From Kiritimatiellia bacterium (GTDB lineage: Bacteria; Verrucomicrobiota; Kiritimatiellia; RFP12; UBA1067), in the NCBI GenBank assembly GCA_017544725.1, contig JAFYDR010000032.1:1-36333 (forward strand): 36,333 bases of DNA. Direction: 5' to 3'. The first letter of the stretch is position 1. Each line of letters starts with the position of its first letter. The notes beneath the pieces are model-generated. The model was given only the letters and a program-made list of their open reading frames with translations, was not told the DNA's origin and did no database searches. This document shows, one piece after another, positions 1-7,951 of the stretch. The position numbers and the translations under genes were made by a program.

Positions 1-315
1 AATACCCTGCATGAGTTCTGGTTGCAGCATCGCGCCGCCGTTACGTTATCCGATTTGGAGGAACAGTTCTTCGACGGGTTCGAGTTCAAGACGCGCGCCA
101 TGCACTGGTGCTATTCGTCGCGACGCGAACAGTTCGACCAGTTCAATCCGCACCTGCCAGCCGCCTACGGGTTCCAGAAAAAGTGGAGTTTCGCGCTTTG
201 GGCGCTCGACTTGCAGTTGCGCAAGCTCGACGAGTTGCGCGCTTTCTTCCACCAGAAACTCGCCACCGTGCGGAAAGGTCACCGGGCGCATACGGATTCG
301 GGGGGAGAGAAATGA
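1..315 (+). CDS. Partial unknown protein, C-terminal end only
   Basis: The reading frame is open from the first base of the window and stops with TGA at 313-315, giving 104 residues of a C-terminus. It is rich in aromatic and charged residues (for example FNPHLPAAYGFQKKW and LWALDLQLRKLDELRAFF) and shows no membrane segment or signal. I do not recognise the family. The stop overlaps the ATG of the acyltransferase at 312 in an ATGA arrangement, so the two are translationally coupled and probably belong to the same envelope-lipid or polysaccharide operon. It could be the end of a transferase or methyltransferase, but nothing visible settles this. Confidence 0.7.
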   Translation, partial: NTLHEFWLQHRAAVTLSDLEEQFFDGFEFKTRAMHWCYSSRREQFDQFNPHLPAAYGFQKKWSFALWALDLQLRKLDELRAFFHQKLATVRKGHRAHTDSGGEK

Positions 316-1196
316 TCCTCCACTTCTTCTCGTACCTCGTGGTCCGTCTGTTGATCGCGCTGTACAGTCTCATTCCCGCGCGGAAAGCATACTCGCTCGG
401 CGCAGGACTGGGAGAATTCCTCTATCCGCTCTTCCGTAGTCGTCGGAAACTCTCGACAGAAAACATCCTGCTGGCGAAGATCACCGACGACCCGAAACGG
501 GCGGATGAGATCGGCAGGAAGGCATTCGGCCATTTGGCGGGACACATCTGCGAAGCGTTGAAAATCGGCGAGGTCGTCACCCCCGAGAACTGGAGAAACC
601 ACTGTACGATCGAAGCACCCCCCTCCTTTCTGGAGACAATGGAAAGGAGGAAGGATGAACCCGTACTGATTATTACCGGCCACCACGGAACGTGGGAGGC
701 GGCCGTGCCAGTCTTCTCCAGCTTCCGCCCGCTCTTCGCCGTCGCCCGCAAGATGAACAATCCGCTTGTCCAACGTTTTTTGAAGAAGAAGCATTTTCGC
801 GGCGACGTAACGATTATCGATAAGGATCATGGGTTCACCTCCCAAGTCTTGCACGAATGGAAGAAGAAGGCAGGTGCGATGACACTGATCATGGATCAGC
901 ACGCGGGGAAGAAACAGGGAATCATGGTCGATTTCCTAGGGCGTCCCGCCAGCACCCACACATCCCCCGCACGCATCCACTTGGCGACGCACGCGCCGTT
1001 GTTGGTCGGGTCTTTCATCCGCGTGGGAATATTCCAATACAAGATCATCGTCGCAGGCGATCCAATTCGTTACGAGCCAACGGGCGATCATGCGGCGGAT
1101 ACGATGGCGATCATGACGGAAATCAACAGGCGCCTAGGGAAAGTGATCCGGCTCTATCCGGAACAGTACCTGTGGGCGCACAAGAGGTGGAGATAG
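312..1196 (+). CDS. LpxL/HtrB-like lysophospholipid (lipid A-type) acyltransferase
   Basis: This 294-aa protein belongs to the LPLAT family of LpxL/HtrB acyltransferases, which move an acyl chain onto a lipid A precursor or related lipid at the inner-membrane face. An N-terminal hydrophobic segment (MILHFFSYLVVRLLIALYS) is followed by the catalytic HxxxxE motif in GHHGTWE (H124, E129). Later come the family-typical DQHAGKKQGIMVDFLGRPA stretch and the C-terminal PEQYLWAHKRWR signature. The frame is open further upstream, but the ATG at 312 is chosen because it overlaps the previous stop (ATGA) and puts the membrane anchor at the N-terminus, as is usual in the family. The exosortase gene starts 2 nt after its stop. 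The exact acceptor lipid cannot be told from sequence. Confidence 0.93.
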   Translation: MILHFFSYLVVRLLIALYSLIPARKAYSLGAGLGEFLYPLFRSRRKLSTENILLAKITDDPKRADEIGRKAFGHLAGHICEALKIGEVVTPENWRNHCTIEAPPSFLETMERRKDEPVLIITGHHGTWEAAVPVFSSFRPLFAVARKMNNPLVQRFLKKKHFRGDVTIIDKDHGFTSQVLHEWKKKAGAMTLIMDQHAGKKQGIMVDFLGRPASTHTSPARIHLATHAPLLVGSFIRVGIFQYKIIVAGDPIRYEPTGDHAADTMAIMTEINRRLGKVIRLYPEQYLWAHKRWR

Positions 1197-1197
1197 C

Positions 1198-2925
1198 ATG
1201 CGAATCTTGAAACAGATGTCTCGAAACGATCTTGTGAAATGGGGTGTCGTTGTATTGCTGTCGGTCTTCGCCTGTTTCCTTTTCCGGCAGATGTTCGATC
1301 ACGTCTTGATCATGTTCGCCGACCCACGCGAGGATATGTCGCACGGGTACGTCATTCCGCTCGTCTCGATCTTCATCATCTGGAAGCAACGCGACAAGTG
1401 GGCGACCGCGAAAGGAGACGCCTCTTGGCTGGGGTTGGTCTGCGCAGTCTTCTTTCTCGCCCTGGCGTTTCTCGGTTATCGCGGGGGACAAACCCGCATC
1501 GCGCTCGTCGCGTTCATCGGCTTGGTCTGGTCTGTGCCATTCGCCCTGTGGGGATTGGGAGCGGCGCGTTTTCTCCTCTTCCCGGCGGCGTACCTGCTGT
1601 TCACCGTTCCCGTCTCATCCTTCATCGATTTCTTCACCATTCACCTCCGCATCTTTTCTTCCTTCATCGCAACGGGCATCCTGAATGGAATCGGCATCGA
1701 AGTCCAGCAATCGGGCACTGCGCTCATCTGTACGACGGCCGGTTCGCAATTCAACGTGGATGTGGCGGAACCGTGCAGCGGTATTCGCTCGCTCTTTGCG
1801 CTCATGGCGTTGACGGCGGCGTGGGCGTATTTTTTCCAACGAACGTTCTGGAAAAAATGGGTACTCTTCCTCTGTTCCATCCCCGTGGCGATTCTCGGGA
1901 ACATGGCGCGAATCATATCTATCTGCGTCGTGGCCGTCCTCTGCGGAGAAAAGACCGCATTGGGATACTACCACAATCTCGCCGGATACCCGATCTTTCT
2001 CTTCGGGCTTCTCTTGATCATGTTGATCAGTGACAGACTCAACAAGATCGGCAAGGCGGAATCGCCGGCAACGGTGGATGGATCGGACGAGAAGCAAGAT
2101 GCGGCTGTACCCGCCATTTCCGCGTCTGACGATCATTTGACGGTACGGACGATTTGCGTCACGATAGTATTGACTGTGTTGGGCGGCACAGCCTGTTACC
2201 TCCAGCAGACTCTGCAAGAACCTGTCTTCAATGAGGCGACATTCATCCACACGCCGTTGCCGAATCGGGTTGGCGAGTATGTGGGCACGACACCTTGGTT
2301 CTGCCACAATGAAACCTGCCTCGCCTCGTTCGGCGAGAACAAACTCGTTTCCAGCGGCGGTGCGAAACTGGAAGACGGCAGCTGGAAATGCCCGGCATGC
2401 GGGAAGAAACTCTACCACATCTCTCTGGGCGAGAAGACGGAACTGCCCGACGACACGCAACTCTACAAACGAAACTACCTCTCGCCTGACGGCGTCAGTT
2501 ACAACGTCAACGTTGTGATCTCGGGACGAAGCAGAGGTAGCATCCATCGGGCGGAATTCTGTCTCCCGTCGCAGGGGTACACCATGGAACAGGCAGGCAC
2601 GATTCCTTTGGAGTTCGGCGGCAGGACGATCCACCCGCGTTGCATCCATGCCATCAAGACCGGTTCCGTACCGTTCACCCTTCTCTACTGGTTTGAGAGC
2701 GAAAACCGCACCTGCTCCTCACACACCCGTCGTATTCTGATGGATGTGTGGGACCGGTCTGTCCACAACCGGATCAACCGCTGGGCAATGTTCGCTTTTA
2801 CGATTTCACCTCCGGTGGATACGCCCGAGTCGCGCAAGAGACTCAGCGAATTCCTGCAAGAGTTCTACCCGGAGGTTGTCCACAAAAACAAAGGATCCCA
2901 TGTCACTCCAATGGTTCAGCAATGA
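1198..2925 (+). CDS. Exosortase fused to an EpsI-like domain
   Basis: The 575-aa protein has an N-terminal exosortase domain of about eight membrane helices (residues ~15-285). The expected catalytic triad is visible: Cys193 in AEPCSGIRSL, Arg238 in GNMARI and His259 in YYHNLAGYP. Exosortases are thought to process and anchor C-terminally tagged exported proteins in bacteria that make exopolysaccharide. After another helix (~305-325) comes a periplasmic EpsI-like domain with the signature HRAEFCLPSQGY near residue 460. Within it lie four cysteines, C369, C374, C398 and C401 (CHNETC...CPAC), which look like a small metal-binding knuckle. The gene sits between an acyltransferase and a WecA-type transferase, matching the usual link of exosortases to polysaccharide assembly. 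No obvious CTERM-tagged substrate was seen in the window. Confidence 0.9.
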   Translation: MRILKQMSRNDLVKWGVVVLLSVFACFLFRQMFDHVLIMFADPREDMSHGYVIPLVSIFIIWKQRDKWATAKGDASWLGLVCAVFFLALAFLGYRGGQTRIALVAFIGLVWSVPFALWGLGAARFLLFPAAYLLFTVPVSSFIDFFTIHLRIFSSFIATGILNGIGIEVQQSGTALICTTAGSQFNVDVAEPCSGIRSLFALMALTAAWAYFFQRTFWKKWVLFLCSIPVAILGNMARIISICVVAVLCGEKTALGYYHNLAGYPIFLFGLLLIMLISDRLNKIGKAESPATVDGSDEKQDAAVPAISASDDHLTVRTICVTIVLTVLGGTACYLQQTLQEPVFNEATFIHTPLPNRVGEYVGTTPWFCHNETCLASFGENKLVSSGGAKLEDGSWKCPACGKKLYHISLGEKTELPDDTQLYKRNYLSPDGVSYNVNVVISGRSRGSIHRAEFCLPSQGYTMEQAGTIPLEFGGRTIHPRCIHAIKTGSVPFTLLYWFESENRTCSSHTRRILMDVWDRSVHNRINRWAMFAFTISPPVDTPESRKRLSEFLQEFYPEVVHKNKGSHVTPMVQQ

Positions 2926-4837
2926 CTTTTGCCAATCTGTCCAGCAACTGGCGAATCACATCATCACGAGTGGATACCGTTATCTGCTCGCATTTGTCCT
3001 TTCGCTCGTCATCTCCTTGGGGTTGACACCTGTCTTCCGCAAGATGGCGATACGCCTCGGCATGATGGACACGCCGGATTCGCGCCGCATCAACCTGACG
3101 CCGATTCCGCGTGGTGGCGGACTCTCCATCATCATCGCGTTTTTCGCTGTTCTCTGGCTGTTGGTCTGGATGCAGGGAACCCAACTCGACTTTCTGTTGA
3201 CAACTGAAAAGCTGGGGGCACTCTCCCTCGCCTCGCTCTTGCTGGCAGCCGTCGGATTCATCGACGACTATCGCGGGATCCCCCCGCTCGTCAAGCTCAT
3301 CGGACAAATCGCAGTCGCTTCCCTACTCTTCGTGTTCGGATTCCGTATCGAGGGTATCGTTGTCGCCTTCCCACCTTGGTTGGACTATCTCGTCACCGTC
3401 TTCTGGATTGTGGGAGCAATCAACGCCTTCAACCTGATCGACGGGCTGGACGGCTTGGCGACAGGGTTGGCACTAATTGCCGCCATTGGTCTGGCAGGAT
3501 CCGTATTCTTTACGGGAAATAGCAGTTCAACCCTACCCTACATTGTTTTCGCAGGTGCCTGCCTAGGCTTCCTCCGGTACAATTTCCATCCCGCATCCGT
3601 CTTTCTGGGAGACACGGGAAGCATGTTCCTCGGCATGATTATCGCCACGTTACCGTTGCTGACCGGATCGCGAAAAGAGCTAATGACCTCCCTTGGAATG
3701 CCGTTGCTGGTGATGGGCGTCCCGATTTTCGACACTTTCCTTGCGATTTGGCGCAGGACGGTACGCCATTTCCTCCCACAGCGAATTCTCGACCAAGTGC
3801 GCGGAAGCAAAGAAGGCAAAGAAGGCGTCATGCAGCCGGACAAGGATCACCTCCACCACCGACTCCTCCGTCGGCTAATGAACAACCAGCGGAAAGTCGC
3901 GATCACACTCTACCTGTTGGCGGTTCTTTTCACCTTCCTCGGATTGGGTGGGGTATTGATGAAGAACCGCGCACCGGGGCTTTTCTTCCTCGCCTTCGTG
4001 ACCGCCACGATCGTCGTGATCCGCAACTTCGAATGCATCGAACTCTTCGACACAGGAAAACTGATCTCGGCGGGGAGAATGAAACGAAGCCGCTTTTTGG
4101 AAATCCCGCTCGCAATCAGCATTGACATGATCCTGCTCTGCCTGTGCTGGTTCCTCGCATGGTTCATCACGATTGACGAACCGATCTCCCGAATGACCGT
4201 CCTGCAGGTTCTCCCGATTTTTGTCGCACCCTCCTTTATCAGCCTTTCCATCTCCAAGATTTATCGTCGGATTTGGTCGAGGGCGCAAATCCGCGACTAC
4301 ATCGTACTGGCGACCGCCATCATTCTGGGGGCAATCGTCAGCCTGGGTATCATCTGGCTATGGCAGGGCGACCGTTACCACTTGATCCGGTTCACCTTCC
4401 TCTTCGCCTGTACCTCCATCCTCTCGCTCTGTTTTATCCGCTCGCTCAAGGAATGCGCGGTCTCCTTCATGCAGATCTTCAGCCGGAACGTCCTCACCGA
4501 TCAGGTGACCACGAAACGAATCCTCGTCTATGGCGGCGGGTTGCGGTTGCGCGGTTTCCTGCGTGAACTTTACAGCCGCAAGGAGGCGGTCATCGACAAC
4601 CACCGCATGATCCTCGGAATTCTCGACGATGATCCGCAACTGCGCGGACGGTTGATCGCAGGATACGCGGTTCTGGGAACGGGGGAGGAAATGGAGGCGA
4701 TTATCGACGCCGAGAAGGTGGATGAGGTGGTCGTCACCTGCGTGATGTCCGTCGAAAAGCAAAAAGACCTCTCCCAACGCCTCCGTGCCAAGAATGTCCA
4801 AGCAACCCACTGGATCTGCGACGAGGTGCCGCTGTAA
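2900..4837 (+). CDS. WecA/MraY-type sugar-phosphate transferase fused to a CapD-like N-terminal region
   Basis: This 645-aa membrane protein has two parts. Residues ~25-385 are a polyprenyl-phosphate sugar-1-phosphate transferase, with DDYRGIP (~121), NLIDGLDGLATG (~178), FLGDTGSMFLG (~235) and the WecA-type HLHHRLLRR (~316). This activity starts glycan assembly on undecaprenyl phosphate. Residues ~399-515 form about four more helices. They are followed by a Rossmann-like part (ILVYGGG ~540, GILDDDPQLRGR), as found at the N-terminus of CapD/FlaA1-type nucleotide-sugar dehydratases, but the catalytic dehydratase domain is absent. The frame is open far upstream. The ATG at 2900 is chosen because AAAGGA lies just before it and residues before it look like exosortase shadow. 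It overlaps the exosortase end by 26 nt. Confidence 0.9.
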   Translation: MSLQWFSNDFCQSVQQLANHIITSGYRYLLAFVLSLVISLGLTPVFRKMAIRLGMMDTPDSRRINLTPIPRGGGLSIIIAFFAVLWLLVWMQGTQLDFLLTTEKLGALSLASLLLAAVGFIDDYRGIPPLVKLIGQIAVASLLFVFGFRIEGIVVAFPPWLDYLVTVFWIVGAINAFNLIDGLDGLATGLALIAAIGLAGSVFFTGNSSSTLPYIVFAGACLGFLRYNFHPASVFLGDTGSMFLGMIIATLPLLTGSRKELMTSLGMPLLVMGVPIFDTFLAIWRRTVRHFLPQRILDQVRGSKEGKEGVMQPDKDHLHHRLLRRLMNNQRKVAITLYLLAVLFTFLGLGGVLMKNRAPGLFFLAFVTATIVVIRNFECIELFDTGKLISAGRMKRSRFLEIPLAISIDMILLCLCWFLAWFITIDEPISRMTVLQVLPIFVAPSFISLSISKIYRRIWSRAQIRDYIVLATAIILGAIVSLGIIWLWQGDRYHLIRFTFLFACTSILSLCFIRSLKECAVSFMQIFSRNVLTDQVTTKRILVYGGGLRLRGFLRELYSRKEAVIDNHRMILGILDDDPQLRGRLIAGYAVLGTGEEMEAIIDAEKVDEVVVTCVMSVEKQKDLSQRLRAKNVQATHWICDEVPL

Positions 4838-4848
4838 GGACAAACAGG

Positions 4849-4914
4849 CGTGTTAAGCGGGTTAAGCCAGTTAAGCTGGGTAAGTATGTTAAGCGGAATA
4901 AGCTGGGTAGGTGG
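4849..4914 (+). repeat. Nonamer tandem repeat (xxGTTAAGC type)
   Basis: About seven degenerate 9-bp units built around GTTAAGC follow each other (GTGTTAAGC, GGGTTAAGC, CAGTTAAGC and so on). The same unit in reverse complement recurs at 19984-20016, 31728-31757 and 33804-33858. Nine bases equal three codons, so every frame reads as a short peptide repeat that should not be mistaken for a gene. I see nothing definable between here and 4987. Confidence 0.75.
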
Positions 4915-4995
4915 GGTATGTCAGCCCCCGATTGTCCCATGCGACGATGCCAATGCGATCGCGACCTGCCCATCGGCAATCCACTTTGATTTTCG

Positions 4996-5328
4996 GGGCG
5001 CATCTGCGTAATTCACCCATCTCATGTGTACGAGAGGATTTTGGAAACAACAGTAACAACCTGAATACAACAACTGAAAGAGGTATGCGGACCAACCGGT
5101 CCGCACATCGCCTTTCCTTTGCCTTTACCGCGACAATCATCTGGTATCATTGCCCCGTTGCCGTTATGGGATCGACTATTTGGGGCGGGAACGTTCATGA
5201 GGATAATTTGGAAAACTACCGTATCTCGTCACTCTTTACTCTTCACTCGTCACTACTTCGTGTAGCGAAGTTGTTGTTTTCTTTTTCAAGCGATAGCTGA
5301 ACAGGTGGTGAAAAACGCAAATGCGCCC
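4996..5328 (+). mobile_element. MITE-like repeat, copy 1, with terminal inverted repeats and 8-bp target duplication
   Basis: The 333-bp element begins GGGCGCATCTGCGT at 4996 and ends with the inverted form of GGGCGCATTTGCGT at 5328. The first 22 bases of the two ends agree at 19 positions. It is flanked by a perfect direct repeat GATTTTCG at 4988-4995 and 5329-5336, the expected footprint of a transposition event. Inside are a hairpin GCGGACC-AACC-GGTCCGC (5087-5104) and a heptamer/hairpin module (5228-5271). No transposase is encoded. Related copies lie at 24910-25224, 33390-33685 (inverted) and 35121-35262. Eight-bp duplications with ends starting GG are seen in the ISL3 and IS256 families, so a transposase elsewhere in the genome may move it; this is a guess. 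Confidence 0.85.
5228..5271 (+). repeat. Heptamer CGTCACT repeats joined to hairpin ACTTCG..CGAAGT
   Basis: CGTCACT occurs at 5228-5234 and 5248-5254 with degenerate units between. The run abuts the hairpin at 5255-5271 (ACTTCGT-GTA-GCGAAGT, last pair a T-G wobble). The same hairpin with a different 3-nt loop occurs at 27159, 31604 and 33447. Confidence 0.75.
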
Positions 5329-5354
5329 GATTTTCGAAAAGGTTGAATTTGAGC

Positions 5355-5383
5355 TTGACCAATTTCAAAAAATCGGGGATACT
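5355..5383 (+). promoter_or_regulatory. Predicted sigma70 promoter of the mreB operon
   Basis: The -35 box TTGACC (5355-5360) and the -10 box GATACT (5378-5383) are separated by exactly 17 bp, 66 nt before the mreB ATG. The repeat element end at 5328 lies 26 nt before the -35 box. Confidence 0.7.
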
Positions 5384-5433
5384 AACACTTTCACAAGAGA
5401 TTGAACAAGAAATCGGTTCGTTTCGTCCGATAG

Positions 5434-6471
<1,038 letters not shown>

Positions 6472-6551
6472 CGCGATTGGTTTCTTTCCCGCAGTTCCCC
6501 TCCCCCGGTCGGAGGAGATGAGTTACGAAGCGGACGAAAGTATGGATATGG

Positions 6552-7409
6552 ATGGGTGCGCTGTCGCTGCTGGCGATTTTGCTGTGGCGACCGGGCGTTC
6601 GTGCTTTGTCGCATGAGGTCCAGTTCCCGTTCGACAATCTGAAGCGCTGGTTCAACCGCGAGATTCTCACGCGCGCCCAGGCAGTATTCCATCGTGCCGA
6701 GTATGCTTCCCGAATTCATCATCTGGAGCGGAATCTCGCCACCCTGCGTCTGGAGATCTCATCATCCCGCGAACTGGAGGAAGAGAACGCGCGCCTCCGC
6801 AAACTTCTGGATTTCCCACCACCGCCCCGCACTCACTGGCAGGCCGCGCCCGTGTTGTCGCACGGAGGTGCCGCCGGGGTCTGGCAGAGTATCCGCGTGG
6901 GAAAAGGTTCGCTTCACGGAGTGAAGCGGGGCGACCCCGTGGTGCTGCCCGACTGCGTGGTGGGACGCGTCGCCGAAGTCTCCGCGCACACGTGCGACGT
7001 CATGCTGCTGACCGATCCGAATTCGCGGATCGCGGCGGAACTGGAGTTGCACGGCGAGGACGTGGGAACCGCGCGCGGAATCCTGTACGGCGGCGGCACG
7101 CGTTCGGGAACGGACGACCTCTCGCTGAAGTTGCTCTATGTCGTCGAGCCGCTGCGCCTCCGTTATCTGGAGATGGAATTCGTCCCGCCGCCGCGTACGC
7201 GGGTGGTCACATCCGGTCTGGGACACGTCTTCCCGAAGGGACTGACGCTCGGTTGGCTGCTGGACAGCCAGATCGACAGTACGGGGCTTTCCCGCGAAGG
7301 AGAGGTTGTTCCGGCTGTTGATTTCGCAAGCTTGACGGAGGTTTTTCTCCTGCAATCTTCGGAATCCGGGAAAGGAACGGCACCGACACGTCCAAAGGAG
7401 GCACCGTGA
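6552..7409 (+). CDS. mreC: Rod-shape-determining protein MreC
   Basis: MreC is the bitopic periplasmic scaffold that links MreB to PBP2 and RodA. A short hydrophobic N-terminus (ALSLLAILLW) is followed by a coiled coil (residues ~50-80, HLERNLATLRLEIS...ELEEENARLRKLL). Then come the paired beta-barrel domains with GSLHGVKRGDPVVL, VVGRVAEVS, LLTDPNSRIAAEL and TSGLGHVFPKGLTLG, all typical of the family. The 285-aa length is normal. The start is odd. The only in-frame ATG is at 6552, with a weak ribosome site, yet the codons before it read TKRTKVWIW, a better basic lead-in to the membrane helix. A strong GGAGGAG (6511-6517) stands in front of an out-of-frame ATG at 6518. The true start is therefore uncertain. 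mreD overlaps its stop by 4 nt. Confidence 0.93.
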   Translation: MGALSLLAILLWRPGVRALSHEVQFPFDNLKRWFNREILTRAQAVFHRAEYASRIHHLERNLATLRLEISSSRELEEENARLRKLLDFPPPPRTHWQAAPVLSHGGAAGVWQSIRVGKGSLHGVKRGDPVVLPDCVVGRVAEVSAHTCDVMLLTDPNSRIAAELELHGEDVGTARGILYGGGTRSGTDDLSLKLLYVVEPLRLRYLEMEFVPPPRTRVVTSGLGHVFPKGLTLGWLLDSQIDSTGLSREGEVVPAVDFASLTEVFLLQSSESGKGTAPTRPKEAP

Positions 7410-7951
7410 ACAATCGGAACGGCTTGCAGATTCTTTCTGCCGTCATCTGCCTTCTGTTGGCGGCCTTCCTTCAGGTAACGATCCCGGTTACGGAATCGTG
7501 GCAGGTGAAGTTCTTCTTCCTCACCGCCGTCGCAATCCGTATGCAGATGACGCGTCCTGTGGATGAGGCGATCGTCTGCACACTTTGGGCGGGGATGTTG
7601 ACGGACGCGCTGAGCGGTCTGACGCTCTTCTGCACCTCAATGTATCTGTTGCTGGTGTACGGCGCGATCCGGGCGTTCCAACGGTTTGTCCCTTCTCGCG
7701 GATGGCTGTACGGCATCCTGTTCAGTGCAGTCGCCTCGTTCGGGCAGATCGTGTGGATGAAGATTTGGCTGGGAGCCGAGCAGCCTTTGGGCGGTATGCA
7801 GCTCCTGATTCGTTGCGGGCAGGCGATCCCGGCTGGGATCGTCGCCGGCGTAGTGGGGTTTTCACTGAGCGGTCTCTTCGACCGCCTGTCAGGCCGGATT
7901 CGTCCGGTAGAAGAGGATCATGGAGTCATCTGGACAGAAACTGACCGATAA
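7406..7951 (+). CDS. mreD: Rod-shape-determining membrane protein MreD
   Basis: MreD is a small polytopic inner-membrane partner of MreC in the elongasome. The 181-aa protein is almost entirely hydrophobic with about five helices (for example LQILSAVICLLLAAFLQVTI, LLLVYGAIRAF, IVAGVVGFSLSGLF), a match in size and layout to the family, whose sequence is poorly conserved. The start is GTG at 7406, preceded by AAAGGAG at 7394-7400 and overlapping the mreC stop as GTGA. Identification rests mostly on its place between mreC and the PBP2 gene. Confidence 0.9.
   Translation: MNNRNGLQILSAVICLLLAAFLQVTIPVTESWQVKFFFLTAVAIRMQMTRPVDEAIVCTLWAGMLTDALSGLTLFCTSMYLLLVYGAIRAFQRFVPSRGWLYGILFSAVASFGQIVWMKIWLGAEQPLGGMQLLIRCGQAIPAGIVAGVVGFSLSGLFDRLSGRIRPVEEDHGVIWTETDR

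Noticed and set aside
108..311. N-terminal extension of the acyltransferase to 108
   Set aside because: The extension reads through the end of the previous gene in another frame and would precede the membrane anchor. The ATGA overlap at 312 is the better start.
4960..4996. Promoter facing left from the outer left end of element copy 1
   Set aside because: No convincing -35/-10 pair is found on the minus strand at the distance seen for the other ends, and no minus-strand gene follows.
4911..5300. Open frame of 129 aa, with a related 78-aa frame at 33407-33643 on the minus strand
   Set aside because: Both lie inside copies of the MITE-like element. The shared peptide reflects DNA-level similarity of the repeat; other copies break the frame, there is no ribosome site, and the C-terminus is heptamer repeat.
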